Source: CAZAQB01 sp964487155 (GTDB lineage Bacteria > Pseudomonadota > Gammaproteobacteria > Nitrococcales > Nitrococcaceae). From it: a DNA stretch of 9,671 bases. Below are positions 1-7,142 of the stretch, one piece after another (the stretch's first letter is position 1; each line of letters opens with the position of its first letter). The translations under genes and the position numbers were made by a program. The stretch lies in NCBI GenBank assembly GCA_964487155.1, contig CAZAQB010000123.1, positions 1 through 9,671 on the forward strand, written 5' to 3'. The notes under the pieces were generated by a model that did not search any database, had not been told where the DNA came from, and saw nothing but the letters and a program-made list of their open reading frames with translations.

Positions 1-201
1 CTTATCCGGCCTACGCCCTGAGCGTGACCCCGCCGAGGCGCCTGTCAAGCCGCCTCTTCTACTCAGTCCACAGTCCTCAGTCCTTTTCACTTCCCATGGT
101 GGGTTTCGCCTCGCTCCACCCACCCTACGCCCTGCGCCGCAGCCCCCGGGCACGGCCGAGGCCCGCGTAGGCCGGATAAGGCGCGCAGCGCCGTATCCGG
201 C
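1..201. repeat. Cluster of GTAG-headed REP-like palindromes (BIME-like)
   Basis: Three hairpin units share a GTAG head. Unit C (plus strand, 165-201) has arms 171-184 and 188-201 around a GCA loop, with one mismatch in 14 pairs. Unit A is an inverted copy at the left edge: positions 1-16 are the exact reverse complement of 165-180, and the rest of the unit lies outside the window. Unit B (minus strand, about 134 to 98) has a perfect 7-bp stem, 98-104 with 118-124. The 11-bp head CCTACGCCCTG occurs at both 10-20 and 124-134, so A and B share a head in the same orientation. Intergenic REPs with a GTAG head are known from many Gammaproteobacteria and are linked to RAYT (REP-associated tyrosine) transposases. 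No T-run follows any hairpin, so a rho-independent terminator is not supported, although the cluster lies just past the DUF411 gene and may protect its mRNA 3' end. Confidence 0.75.
64..84. repeat. Heptamer tandem repeat, three copies
   Basis: CAGTCCA, CAGTCCT and CAGTCCT stand in direct tandem, differing only at the last base. The array lies between REP-like units A and B. Its role is unknown. With 7-base units and only three copies it is far too small for a CRISPR array. Confidence 0.6.
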
Positions 202-219
202 ATCCCCCTGGGGACCGGT

Positions 220-708
220 TCAGTAGTCCTGGTACTGGTTGAACAGTTGGAAATCCCCGTTGCGCTGGAAGCCCACCACCGGGAACGGGTCCTTGCGCTC
301 GCCCATCTCCATGCCGGGTGAGCCGGCCGGCATGCCCGGCACGGCCAGGCCGGCGATCTCGGGGCGCTGGTTCAGCAGGCGCTTGATGTCGTCGGCGGGC
401 ACGTGGCCTTCGATCACGTAGCCGTCAATCACCGCCGTATGGCAGGAAGCCATCTCCCGCGGCAGGCCGAGACGCTGTTTCTGGGAGGCCATGTCGCCCG
501 TCACCATGTCGCGCACGCCGAAACCGTGGGCCTCCAGGTGCTCGATCCAGGCGTGGCAGCAGCCGCAGCTGGCGCTGCGGTAGACGGTGATCTCCAGCGG
601 GCCGTCGTGGCTCACCTCGCTGCGGCTCCAGTCCGGAGGCGCCGCCACCACGGTGAGCGGCAGGCACACCAGCGCCAGCAGCAGCAAGCGGGAAAACACA
701 TTCATCAT
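220..708 (-). CDS. DUF411 family protein, CopG-like periplasmic copper-binding protein
   Basis: A secreted small protein of 162 residues from this start. The N-terminus is a signal peptide with a Leu/Val-rich core ending near VVAA. The mature part opens with a thioredoxin-like strand and the CGCC motif (residues 48-51) that marks DUF411. It continues with a Cys-His pair (89-90), GHVPA (101-105) and the family tail GMPAGSPGME, whose Met residues are typical of these proteins. Pseudomonas aeruginosa CopG, of this family, has a thioredoxin fold and binds a copper cluster at its CxCC motif, so periplasmic copper handling is likely. Four consecutive ATG codons (714, 711, 708, 705) could start the protein. 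The Shine-Dalgarno-like AGAGG at 715-719 is 6 bases from the ATG at 708, which decides my choice; 705 is nearly as good. An upstream in-frame ATG at 804 would bury the signal peptide and is unlikely. The gene lies about 7 kb downstream of the main copper operon on the same strand. Confidence 0.88.
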   Translation of the reverse strand: MMNVFSRLLLLALVCLPLTVVAAPPDWSRSEVSHDGPLEITVYRSASCGCCHAWIEHLEAHGFGVRDMVTGDMASQKQRLGLPREMASCHTAVIDGYVIEGHVPADDIKRLLNQRPEIAGLAVPGMPAGSPGMEMGERKDPFPVVGFQRNGDFQLFNQYQDY

Positions 709-852
709 CATCATCCTCTGAGTGCGGCCCTCGCTGCCGGCTGGCGCACGATGCCATGCAGGTGACGGGCCTTCGACCCGGCGTTCAAGGTCATTGCAGC
801 CCATACGAAGGCCAGCGTCCTTGAGCCCGGTCAGGTAAGACGACTGCGGCGC

Positions 853-1422
853 TCAGGCCGGGGCGTTGCCCGGCTTCCACTTGATGTTGCAGCCCATGCT
901 GGGGCGCTGCTGTTCCGGCGGCTCCGCCCCCGCCAGCAGGGCATCCGCCGCGGCTCGCAGGTCGGCGCCGGTGACCGGGTCATCCTTGCCCGGGCTGCTG
1001 GAATCGAAGCGGCCCCGGTAGAACAGACGCCGGTCGCCGTCGAACAGGAAGAAGTCCGGCGTGCACGCCGCGCCATAGGCCTTGGCCACCTGCTGGCTCT
1101 CGTCGTAGAGGTAGGGGAAGGGATAGCCCGCCTGCGCCTTCTCCCGGGCCATCTTCTGCGGCGAGTCCGCGGGATGGGTGGTGACATCGTTGGCGCTGAT
1201 GGCCACCACCGACAGGCCGCGCTCCATGTACTCCCGCGCAAAGGCGGACAGCTCCGAGCGGATGTGGCGCACGAACGGGCAGTGGTTGCAGATGAATGCC
1301 ACCAGCAGGCCCGGGGCGTCCCTGAAGTCGTCCCGAGCCACGGTGCCGCCCTCGGTGTCCGGCAGGCGGAAATCCGGGGTCGGCGTCCCCAGGGGCAGCA
1401 TGGTCGATTCGGTGCGCGCCAT
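853..1422 (-). CDS. Thioredoxin family / peroxiredoxin-like redoxin protein
   Basis: A 189-residue AhpC/TSA-Redoxin-type protein resembling the PRX-like group in which the active site is CxxC. It starts with the redoxin pattern LGTPTPDFRLPD (residues 11-22), followed by strand LLVAFI and the active-site CNHC (45-48). The strand VVAISAND and the cis-proline region ACTPDFFLFD come next (C120, T121-P122). The tail RPSMGCNIKWKPGN carries another Cys (C178) that is usual in this family. No signal peptide or membrane segment is visible, so it should act in the cytoplasm, probably in thiol-disulfide or peroxide chemistry; the substrate cannot be told. The start is fixed by GGAGG at 1430-1434, 7 bases from the ATG. 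It lies 144 bases upstream of the DUF411 gene on the same strand and could be co-transcribed with it. If so, two thioredoxin-fold proteins, one on each side of the inner membrane, would be made together; this is inference. Confidence 0.9.
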   Translation of the reverse strand: MARTESTMLPLGTPTPDFRLPDTEGGTVARDDFRDAPGLLVAFICNHCPFVRHIRSELSAFAREYMERGLSVVAISANDVTTHPADSPQKMAREKAQAGYPFPYLYDESQQVAKAYGAACTPDFFLFDGDRRLFYRGRFDSSSPGKDDPVTGADLRAAADALLAGAEPPEQQRPSMGCNIKWKPGNAPA

Positions 1423-1486
1423 GTTCTGGCCTCCAGCAACAGGTTGAACAGGAACTCCCAGTGAGACCGGGCGGTGCCCCCAAGGT

Positions 1487-2413
1487 TCAGAGCAGATCCT
1501 GGAGCACCGGCTGCATGCGCCGGACGGTGCGCGCGCCTTCCTCGATGGTCTCCGCCGCCCGGTCGAACTCCATCAGCGCCACGTGCCGCACCCGGGGGCT
1601 CAGTACCACGTCCGGGGGATCCCCCACCAGCCGGCTGCGGGTGATGCGCACCTGCATGATGTAGATGCTGCGCGCGAGGATGTCGAATAGACCCGGATCC
1701 GCCTCGGCGTTGCGAAACGGCGCCAACACCGTCGCGGCCCGCTCCCGCAGGCTGCCGGTGAGGCGCTCCAGCAGCCCCTCCTCGTTCTCATCGGCCTGGC
1801 CGGGGTCCTCCATGTCCCGAACCGACAGCCGGTCCCGCCCGCCGGCGCCGTCGCCGTCGAGGTTGACGGCGATGACCACGTCGGCCCCCAGAGCATGACA
1901 GAGGGTCACCGGCACCGGGTTCACCAGGCCGCCGTCCAGCAGCCAGCGCCCGTCCAACTTGGCGGGGGTGAACAGGCCCGGCAGAGCCACTGAGGCGCGC
2001 AGGGCCTCGACCACGGAGCCTTCCCGCAGCCAGACCTCGCGACCCGTGTCGAGCTCCGTGGCCACCACCGCGAAGGGCCGCTCGAGCTCGGCGAAGTCCA
2101 GGTCGCCGAAGCGCTCCCGGAACAGGCCGGCCAGGCGCCTGCCCTCGATGAGCCCGCCGCCGCCTCCGAGGGCGACGTCCAGCAGCCTGAGGATGCCGCC
2201 CCGCGAGAGCTTGCGCACCCAGCGCTCGAAGTCACTCAGATGGCCACTGGCGTAGGCGGCACCCACCACCGCCCCCACCGAGGTGCCGGCCACCACGTCC
2301 GGCTTCAGGCCCATCTCTCCCAGCGCATTCAGCACGCCGATGTGGGCCCAGCCGCGGGCGGCGCCACCTCCCAGGGCAATCCCGAGGCGGGGCGTACGGC
2401 GCGCGCCGGCCAT
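1487..2413 (-). CDS. Patatin-like phospholipase family protein (RssA-type)
   Basis: A 308-residue bacterial patatin-like serine acylhydrolase. The oxyanion loop GGGAARG lies at residues 15-21. The nucleophile elbow GTSVG is at 43-47 (Ser45) and the second catalytic residue is Asp160 in the DGG motif (160-162), so the Ser-Asp dyad is complete. Length and layout fit the RssA/YchK-like group of about 300 residues. There is no signal peptide, so it should act in the cytoplasm or at the inner membrane face. A glycine run at 83-87 and an acidic linker near 198-213 break up the core. Family members cleave acyl chains from phospholipids or other esters; the substrate here is unknown. It is the last gene of a three-gene operon, starting 3 bases after the EamA stop codon with only a weak ribosome site (GGGGCAGG), so translational coupling is likely. 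Confidence 0.92.
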   Translation of the reverse strand: MAGARRTPRLGIALGGGAARGWAHIGVLNALGEMGLKPDVVAGTSVGAVVGAAYASGHLSDFERWVRKLSRGGILRLLDVALGGGGGLIEGRRLAGLFRERFGDLDFAELERPFAVVATELDTGREVWLREGSVVEALRASVALPGLFTPAKLDGRWLLDGGLVNPVPVTLCHALGADVVIAVNLDGDGAGGRDRLSVRDMEDPGQADENEEGLLERLTGSLRERAATVLAPFRNAEADPGLFDILARSIYIMQVRITRSRLVGDPPDVVLSPRVRHVALMEFDRAAETIEEGARTVRRMQPVLQDLL

Positions 2414-2416
2414 GGC

Positions 2417-3364
2417 TCAGGCCTGCCCCGAAACCGGCTTGCGCCACGCCCGGGACCACAGCGGCTCCACAAACACGGCACTGCAGATGACCAGCATGGC
2501 CAGCACCGCCATGAGCGTGACCGGCTGGTCCAGGAATGCCAGGGTCAGCAGGGCGGCAATGACCGGCTTGAGAAAGAACAGATAACTGCCCCGGGTGATG
2601 TCGGGCACCGCCGCCAGGCCGCCGATCCACAGGAACTGGGTGGCGGTGGTGTTGAACAGCGCCAGCACCAGGATGGCCGTGACCTCCGGCGCCGGCCGCT
2701 GGAACAGGGTCGCCGGGTTGACCCAGTCCCCCCAGGCCACCCCCACCAGCAGCCACAGGCCGATCGCCCCTACGATCATGGTCAAGGCCGTGATGCGCAA
2801 GGCACCGTACTGGGCCACCGCGGGCCGCACGGCGACACTGTAAACGCCGACAGCGGCAGCACAGCCGAGCGCCATGAGCACGCCCGGGAGGGTGCTGGCG
2901 GAGCCGGCAAGCTGGGTCAGATAGCCATCGGTCAGCAGCAGCCCGACCCCCGCCAGCGCCGCGACGCCGGTGACCGCCTTGGCGAGAGTGAAGGCCTCGC
3001 CGTGGAGCAGGCGGTTGGACAGCCCGACGAAGATGGGGATAGTGGTGACCATGGTGGCCACCTGGGGGACCGTGGCGAAATCGAGCGCCCAGTGGAACAG
3101 CAGGTAGCCCACGGTGATCCCCACGGCGGACAGCCACAGCATGCGCAGCGGCTGCTCACGCAGGGGCAGCAGCAGATCCCGGGAATCGCTCCGCGCCAGG
3201 GCCAGCAGCACCAGGCCGAGGCCGCCCAGCAGGAATCGCCAGACCGAGAGCTCAGGCCCGGCGACGCCGGTCTTCACCGCGGCGAACTCGCTGGAGCCGT
3301 GGCCCACCACGCCGAGGAAGACCGCCAGGTAGGCCACCCACGCATGCCGGTGCCAGAGTCCCAT
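2417..3364 (-). CDS. EamA/DMT-family transporter (10 predicted membrane helices)
   Basis: A 315-residue hydrophobic protein with the two-fold EamA repeat of the drug/metabolite transporter superfamily. Repeat one begins at WVAYLAVFLGVVGHGSSEFAA and ends near residue 150. Repeat two begins at LPGVLMALGCAAAVGVYSVAV and ends at LAMLVICSAVFVEPL. The short hydrophilic C-terminus WSRAWRKPVSGQA should be cytoplasmic. Typical family features are the SVWRFLLGG segment in the second helix and PVIAALL in the second-repeat counterpart. The substrate cannot be read from sequence; EamA proteins export amino acids, metabolites or sugar nucleotides. Its ATG overlaps the stop of the upstream hydrolase by one base (TGATG), and GGAG at 3373-3376 is 8 bases ahead of it, so expression is tightly coupled to both neighbours. 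Confidence 0.9.
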   Translation of the reverse strand: MGLWHRHAWVAYLAVFLGVVGHGSSEFAAVKTGVAGPELSVWRFLLGGLGLVLLALARSDSRDLLLPLREQPLRMLWLSAVGITVGYLLFHWALDFATVPQVATMVTTIPIFVGLSNRLLHGEAFTLAKAVTGVAALAGVGLLLTDGYLTQLAGSASTLPGVLMALGCAAAVGVYSVAVRPAVAQYGALRITALTMIVGAIGLWLLVGVAWGDWVNPATLFQRPAPEVTAILVLALFNTTATQFLWIGGLAAVPDITRGSYLFFLKPVIAALLTLAFLDQPVTLMAVLAMLVICSAVFVEPLWSRAWRKPVSGQA

Positions 3365-4173
3365 CAGGTGCGCTCCGCCAGCACCAGCAGCTCGTCGATG
3401 AGCCGCTGCGGGCGCTCCGCCGGCAGCATGTGGCCGGCGTCGGTGACGTCCACCCGTCGCGCCCGGGGCAATCGGGCCAGCAGCCGGTCGATGTCGGCCT
3501 GGTCGTAGAACAGCCCGTCCTCCAGGCCGGTCATCACCAGGGTCGGCAGGTCCAGCTGCTCCCAGGGTACGTCCCAGTCGCTGCCGGCGGAGTCGCGCAG
3601 CAGCCGGTAATGGCCATCGGCCGGGTCCAGGGGCTGGTAGGGCGCGGGATCCAGGAATTCGCTGCGGTGGGCGGCCAGCCAGTCCTCACCGAACAGGCGT
3701 GGCGCGAACAGATCCCGCAGCAGCCGCAGCCCCCCCACCTGGGCGGCCCGGAACAGGGCGTCGTTGATCCAGCGCAGCCGCGGGCTGTCCCGGCGCAGCG
3801 TGTTGATCAGGGCCAGGGCCCGGGCCGGGTAGCCCCGCTCCACCACCCGGGCGGCGTACAGCCCGCCGATGGAGTGACCCACCAGTACCGGCCGGGGCGG
3901 CTCCAGCTTATCCAGCAGGCGGCGAGCGTCGGCAATGGCGAGCTCCGTGTCCAGAATCCGGTCGGCGCCGGCCGGGCTGTCCGCCTGGCCGCGCAGGTTC
4001 CACAGCAGGGTGCCATGGCCCTGGGCACGCAGCGCCGGGGCGATGCCCCCGGCCCAGAGATCCAGGCTGCCGGTGAGGGGGTTGAAGAACACGAAGCAGA
4101 CCCCGTCCGGGCCCGCGGGCGGGCTGTACTCGTAGCGCAGCGCCTCGCTGCCCTCCAGCGGCACGTGGGGCAT
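3364..4173 (-). CDS. Alpha/beta-fold hydrolase
   Basis: A 269-residue alpha/beta hydrolase. From this start the nucleophile elbow GHSIGG places Ser101, the acid is Asp219 in TGLEDG, and the base is His248 in DAGHML, so the triad is complete. The strand before the oxyanion loop reads VCFVFFNPLTGS and lacks the common HG motif; FNPLTG occupies its place. A cap segment lies between about residues 125 and 200. No signal peptide is seen, so it is presumed cytoplasmic. The substrate is unknown; esterase, lipase or thioesterase roles are all possible. A start 60 bases further upstream (4233) is in frame, but GGAGG at 4178-4182, 4 bases from the ATG at 4173, and the family-like N-terminus favour the shorter form. 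It heads the hydrolase-EamA-patatin operon and lies 183 bases downstream of copA. Confidence 0.88.
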   Translation of the reverse strand: MPHVPLEGSEALRYEYSPPAGPDGVCFVFFNPLTGSLDLWAGGIAPALRAQGHGTLLWNLRGQADSPAGADRILDTELAIADARRLLDKLEPPRPVLVGHSIGGLYAARVVERGYPARALALINTLRRDSPRLRWINDALFRAAQVGGLRLLRDLFAPRLFGEDWLAAHRSEFLDPAPYQPLDPADGHYRLLRDSAGSDWDVPWEQLDLPTLVMTGLEDGLFYDQADIDRLLARLPRARRVDVTDAGHMLPAERPQRLIDELLVLAERT

Positions 4174-4356
4174 GTCTCCTCCCGCAATTGGCGCGGCCGC
4201 CGGCCGCTGTTTTGCACGCAAGTCTAGCCGCATATCTCACGAACCACGGCCGGCGGGGGAGACCTGGCTGCAAGCGTCTGGCGCCGCTGGGCGGCAGATG
4301 CCGGGAGCCGCCACCGCCGGCGCGTCAGGATCTGCGGTAGGCGCCCGGCGCTCCGA
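4174..4356 (-). other. Intergenic region between copA and the hydrolase operon
   Basis: This stretch holds the end of the copA transcript and the leader of the hydrolase gene. A 6-bp inverted repeat (GGCGGC at 4290-4295, GCCGCC at 4307-4312, 11-base loop) could fold, but no T-run follows on the minus strand, so I cannot support an intrinsic terminator. A 15-base dyad (4193-4207) is listed separately. I found no convincing sigma70 promoter, so the hydrolase operon may have its own weak promoter or receive read-through from copA. Confidence 0.4.
4193..4207. repeat. Perfect inverted repeat upstream of the hydrolase gene
   Basis: GCGGCC and GGCCGC flank a 3-base centre, 19 bases upstream of the hydrolase ATG and 10 bases upstream of its ribosome site. 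In mRNA it would form a strong 6-bp hairpin with a 3-base loop close to the ribosome site; as DNA it could be an operator. At this GC content a chance palindrome is quite possible. Confidence 0.35.
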
Positions 4357-6834
4357 TCAGGAGCAACCCGCGGCGCGGCTGGCGGCGCGGGCCAGCGGCG
4401 CCCGGAAACGCCGCAGCCGCAGGGAGTTGGTCACCACCAGCACGCTGGACAGGCTCATGGCGCCGGCCGCCAGCATGGGGCTCAGCAGCAGCCCGGTGAA
4501 CGGGAACAGGGCTCCGGCCGCCACCGGGATCAGGGCGACGTTGTAGCCGTAGGCCCAGAGGAAGTTCAGCCCGATGGTGCGCCGGGTTCGCCGGGCCAGG
4601 CTCACCGCCGCCACCAGGGCTTCCAGGTCACCGGCCATGAGCACTACGTCCCCCGCCTCGATGGCTACGTCGGTGCCGGTGCCGATGGCGATTCCGACGT
4701 CAGCCCGGGCCAGAGCCGGCGCATCGTTGATGCCGTCGCCGACGAACACCACCGGCCCGAAGCGGTCCTGGAAAGCCTCCACCACCCGGGCCTTGTCCTG
4801 GGGCAGCACCTCCGCTTCCACTTCGTCGATCCCCACCTGGCCGGCCACCGCGCGTGCGGCAGCGGCCTGGTCGCCGGTCACCAGCGCCACCGCCAGGCCC
4901 ATGTCCTTGAGGCTCTGGATGGCGGCGGGGGCACCTGCCTTGAGCGGATCCGACACGCCCAGCACGGCGGCGGCGGCGCCGTCCTCGGCCACGTACAGCG
5001 GGGTCCCGCCGGCCTTGGCGATGCGCTCCGCGGCGGCATCGGCCGCCTCGACGGCCACTCGCTCGGCCTCCAGAAAGCGCCGGGAGCCCACCAGCAGATC
5101 CCGGCCCTGCACGCGGCCGCGCACGCCGAGACCGGGTTCGGCCTGAAACGACTCCACGTCCACCGCCACCAGGCCGCGTTGCCGGCAGGCCTGCACCACC
5201 GCCCCGGCCAGCGGGTGCTCGCTGCGGGACTCCAGGGACAGCACCCGGCCCAGCAGCGCGTCCGGGTCTGCTCCCAGCAGTTCCAGGTCGGTGACGGACG
5301 GGCGCCCCTCGGTGACGGTGCCGGTCTTGTCCAGGATCACGGCCCGCGCGGTGGCCAGCGCCTCCACCGCGCCGCCCTGGCGGAACAGGACGCCGAGCGA
5401 CGCGCCCCGGCCGGTGCCCACCATGATGGCGGTGGGCGTGGCGAGCCCCATGGCGCAGGGACAGGCGATGAGCAGCACGCTGACCGCGGCCACGAAAGCG
5501 TGGGACAGGGCCGGATCGGGCCCGAGGACAAGCCAGCTGACGAAGGTGAGCGCCGCCACCGCCATCACCACCGGCACGAACACCTCGGCGATGCGGTCCG
5601 CCAGGCGCTGGATGGGCGGCTTGTCCGCCTGGGCGGCCTCCACCATGCGCACGATCTCGGCGAGCAGCGTGTCGGCGCCCACCCGGCGCGCGCGGAGGGT
5701 GAAGGCGCCCGGCCCGTTGACCGTGCCCCCCACCACCGAGTCCCCGGCGGCCTTGCCCACGGGCAGCGGCTCGCCGGTGATCATGGACTCGTCCACATGG
5801 CTCCGGCCCTCGATGACCTCGCCATCCACGGGAATGCGCTCGCCGGGGCGCACCTGGACTTGGTCGCCCACCACCACCTGCTCCAGGGGGACATCCTGGA
5901 AGCCGTCAGCGCGGCGAACCCGCGCCGTGCGCGGCTGCAACTGCAGCAGGCCGCGGATGGCCTGGGAGGCGCGGCCCCGGGCCCGGTGCTCCATCAGCCG
6001 GCCCGCCAGGATCAGGGTGACGATGACGCCGGCTGCCTCGAAGTAGGCCTGGGCGGTGCCGGCGGGGAACAGCCCCGGCGCGGCCAGGGCCAGCACCGAG
6101 TAGCCGTAGGCGGCACCGGAGCCCAGCATCACCAGGGTGTTCATGGCCGGCGCCCCATGGCGCAGCTCGGCCCAGCCCGCCCGGAAAAAGCGCGCGCCGG
6201 CCACCAGCAGCACCGGGGTCGCCAGCAGCCATTCCAGCAGCATCCAGCCGCGCTGCGGCAGCAGGCCTTCCATGGCGGGACCCAGGCCCGGCAGCATGCG
6301 GCCCATGGCCACCAGTACCAGGGGCACGGTGAAGGCGACTGCCAGGCGCAGGTCCCGGCCCAGCCCGGCGCCGGCATCCGCCGGTTGCGCTGCCGCGCCG
6401 GCCGCGCCGGCCTCGGGCTCGGCCGCATAACCGGCCGCGGCCACCGCCTCCCGCAGCGACTGCACGCTGACCGCACCCGCCAGCGCCTGCACGCGGGCGG
6501 TGCCCGCCGCCAGGTTCACCTCGGCCTCCAGCACGCCAGGCAGCCGCCTCAGGGCCCGCTCGATGCGGGCCACGCAGGAGGCACAGGTCATATCCGCGAC
6601 CCGCAGGCGCTGCTCGTCGCGTTGGGGCGGATAGCCGGCCCGCTCCAGGGCAGCCACCAGGGCAGCGGGATCGAGCCCGCTGTCGGCGGAGGTCACCCGG
6701 GCCCGTCCGGTGGCGAGGTTGACCTGGGCATCGTTGACCCCGGGGATTTTCTTCAGGGTGCGCTCGACCCGGCCCACGCAGGCGGCGCAGGTCATGCCCT
6801 GGATGCACAGTTCCAGTGCAGGGGCACCATTCAT
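4357..6834 (-). CDS. copA: Cu(I)-exporting P1B-type ATPase CopA
   Basis: ATP-driven Cu(I) export from cytoplasm to periplasm, class P1B-1. From the ATG at 6834 the protein has 825 residues. Two N-terminal metal-binding domains carry GMTCAAC (C16, C19) and DMTCASC (C84, C87). An Ala-rich linker follows, then two helices, TGE of the actuator domain (353-355), the membrane CPC motif (458-460), phosphorylated Asp502 in DKTGT, the nucleotide-binding HP (540-541) and GDGINDAP (699-706). YN (764-765) and MSLS (793-796) in the last helices match the Cu(I) ligands of CopA. An in-frame TTG two codons earlier (6840) is possible, but ATG is preferred, with GAAG at 6844-6847 nine bases away. It starts 14 bases after the csoR stop and ends the operon. 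The C-terminus ends in a Cys-Ser pair without a His-rich tail. Confidence 0.97.
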   Translation of the reverse strand: MNGAPALELCIQGMTCAACVGRVERTLKKIPGVNDAQVNLATGRARVTSADSGLDPAALVAALERAGYPPQRDEQRLRVADMTCASCVARIERALRRLPGVLEAEVNLAAGTARVQALAGAVSVQSLREAVAAAGYAAEPEAGAAGAAAQPADAGAGLGRDLRLAVAFTVPLVLVAMGRMLPGLGPAMEGLLPQRGWMLLEWLLATPVLLVAGARFFRAGWAELRHGAPAMNTLVMLGSGAAYGYSVLALAAPGLFPAGTAQAYFEAAGVIVTLILAGRLMEHRARGRASQAIRGLLQLQPRTARVRRADGFQDVPLEQVVVGDQVQVRPGERIPVDGEVIEGRSHVDESMITGEPLPVGKAAGDSVVGGTVNGPGAFTLRARRVGADTLLAEIVRMVEAAQADKPPIQRLADRIAEVFVPVVMAVAALTFVSWLVLGPDPALSHAFVAAVSVLLIACPCAMGLATPTAIMVGTGRGASLGVLFRQGGAVEALATARAVILDKTGTVTEGRPSVTDLELLGADPDALLGRVLSLESRSEHPLAGAVVQACRQRGLVAVDVESFQAEPGLGVRGRVQGRDLLVGSRRFLEAERVAVEAADAAAERIAKAGGTPLYVAEDGAAAAVLGVSDPLKAGAPAAIQSLKDMGLAVALVTGDQAAAARAVAGQVGIDEVEAEVLPQDKARVVEAFQDRFGPVVFVGDGINDAPALARADVGIAIGTGTDVAIEAGDVVLMAGDLEALVAAVSLARRTRRTIGLNFLWAYGYNVALIPVAAGALFPFTGLLLSPMLAAGAMSLSSVLVVTNSLRLRRFRAPLARAASRAAGCS

Positions 6835-6848
6835 ATCCAAGGTCTTCG

Positions 6849-7142
6849 CTAGCGGTACTTCAGGACAGCCATCAGCTCGGCCACGATCTCGTCCACGTCA
6901 CCGCGCTCCTGGGCGGTGGCCACGTGGTTGCGCAGGTGGCTCTGCAGTACCTGCTCCGCCACCTTGCGAAGCGCTCCCTCCACGGCCTTGATCTGCCGCA
7001 GCACATCCACGCAGTAGACCTGCTCCTGCTCCAGCATGCGGGCGACCCCCTCCACGTGCCCCCGCACGGAGAGCAGGCGCCGCCGGGTATCCTCGCGGAC
7101 GGCGGGATCCAGGTGCAGGCCGCACTCGGCTCCGGGGGACAT
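6849..7142 (-). CDS. csoR: CsoR/RcnR-family metal-sensing repressor, atypical C-H-H ligands
   Basis: A 97-residue all-helical DUF156-family repressor. The N-terminal part reads TRRRLLSVRGHVEGVARMLE, the DNA-binding helix typical of the family, followed by YCVDVLRQIKAVEGAL. The metal-site residues are C44, H69 and H73, with spacings of 25 and 4 identical to the Cys-His-Cys of Mycobacterium tuberculosis CsoR (36-61-65). The last Cys is replaced by His, a set also seen in Thermus CsoR and at three of the four RcnR sites. C7 and H10 lie in a short N-terminal extension. Position between copZ and copA argues for Cu(I) sensing, but the ligands leave other metals open. The ATG directly follows the copZ stop (TGA-ATG), with GAGG at 7151-7154 eight bases away. 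Its operator is probably the dyad at 8191-8206. Confidence 0.93.
   Translation of the reverse strand: MSPGAECGLHLDPAVREDTRRRLLSVRGHVEGVARMLEQEQVYCVDVLRQIKAVEGALRKVAEQVLQSHLRNHVATAQERGDVDEIVAELMAVLKYR

Noticed and set aside
64..84. CRISPR-like repeat array
   Set aside because: The unit is 7 bases with no spacers and only three copies, and no cas gene is present.
171..201. Hairpin as a rho-independent terminator of the DUF411 gene
   Set aside because: No T-run follows the stem on either strand, and the match to inverted REP-like copies nearby explains it better.
2240..3508. 422-residue plus-strand reading frame
   Set aside because: It runs antisense across the patatin and EamA genes and the end of the hydrolase. 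Composition is Gln/Gly/His/Arg-rich with no domain or ribosome site.
3430..4227. 265-residue plus-strand reading frame
   Set aside because: It is the mirror of the alpha/beta hydrolase, which has a complete triad and a good start signal.
5179..6852. 557-residue plus-strand reading frame opposite copA
   Set aside because: It is fully antisense to a complete CopA with all motifs. Its Gly/His/Gln-rich composition is that of a high-GC mirror frame, and it has no recognisable domain.
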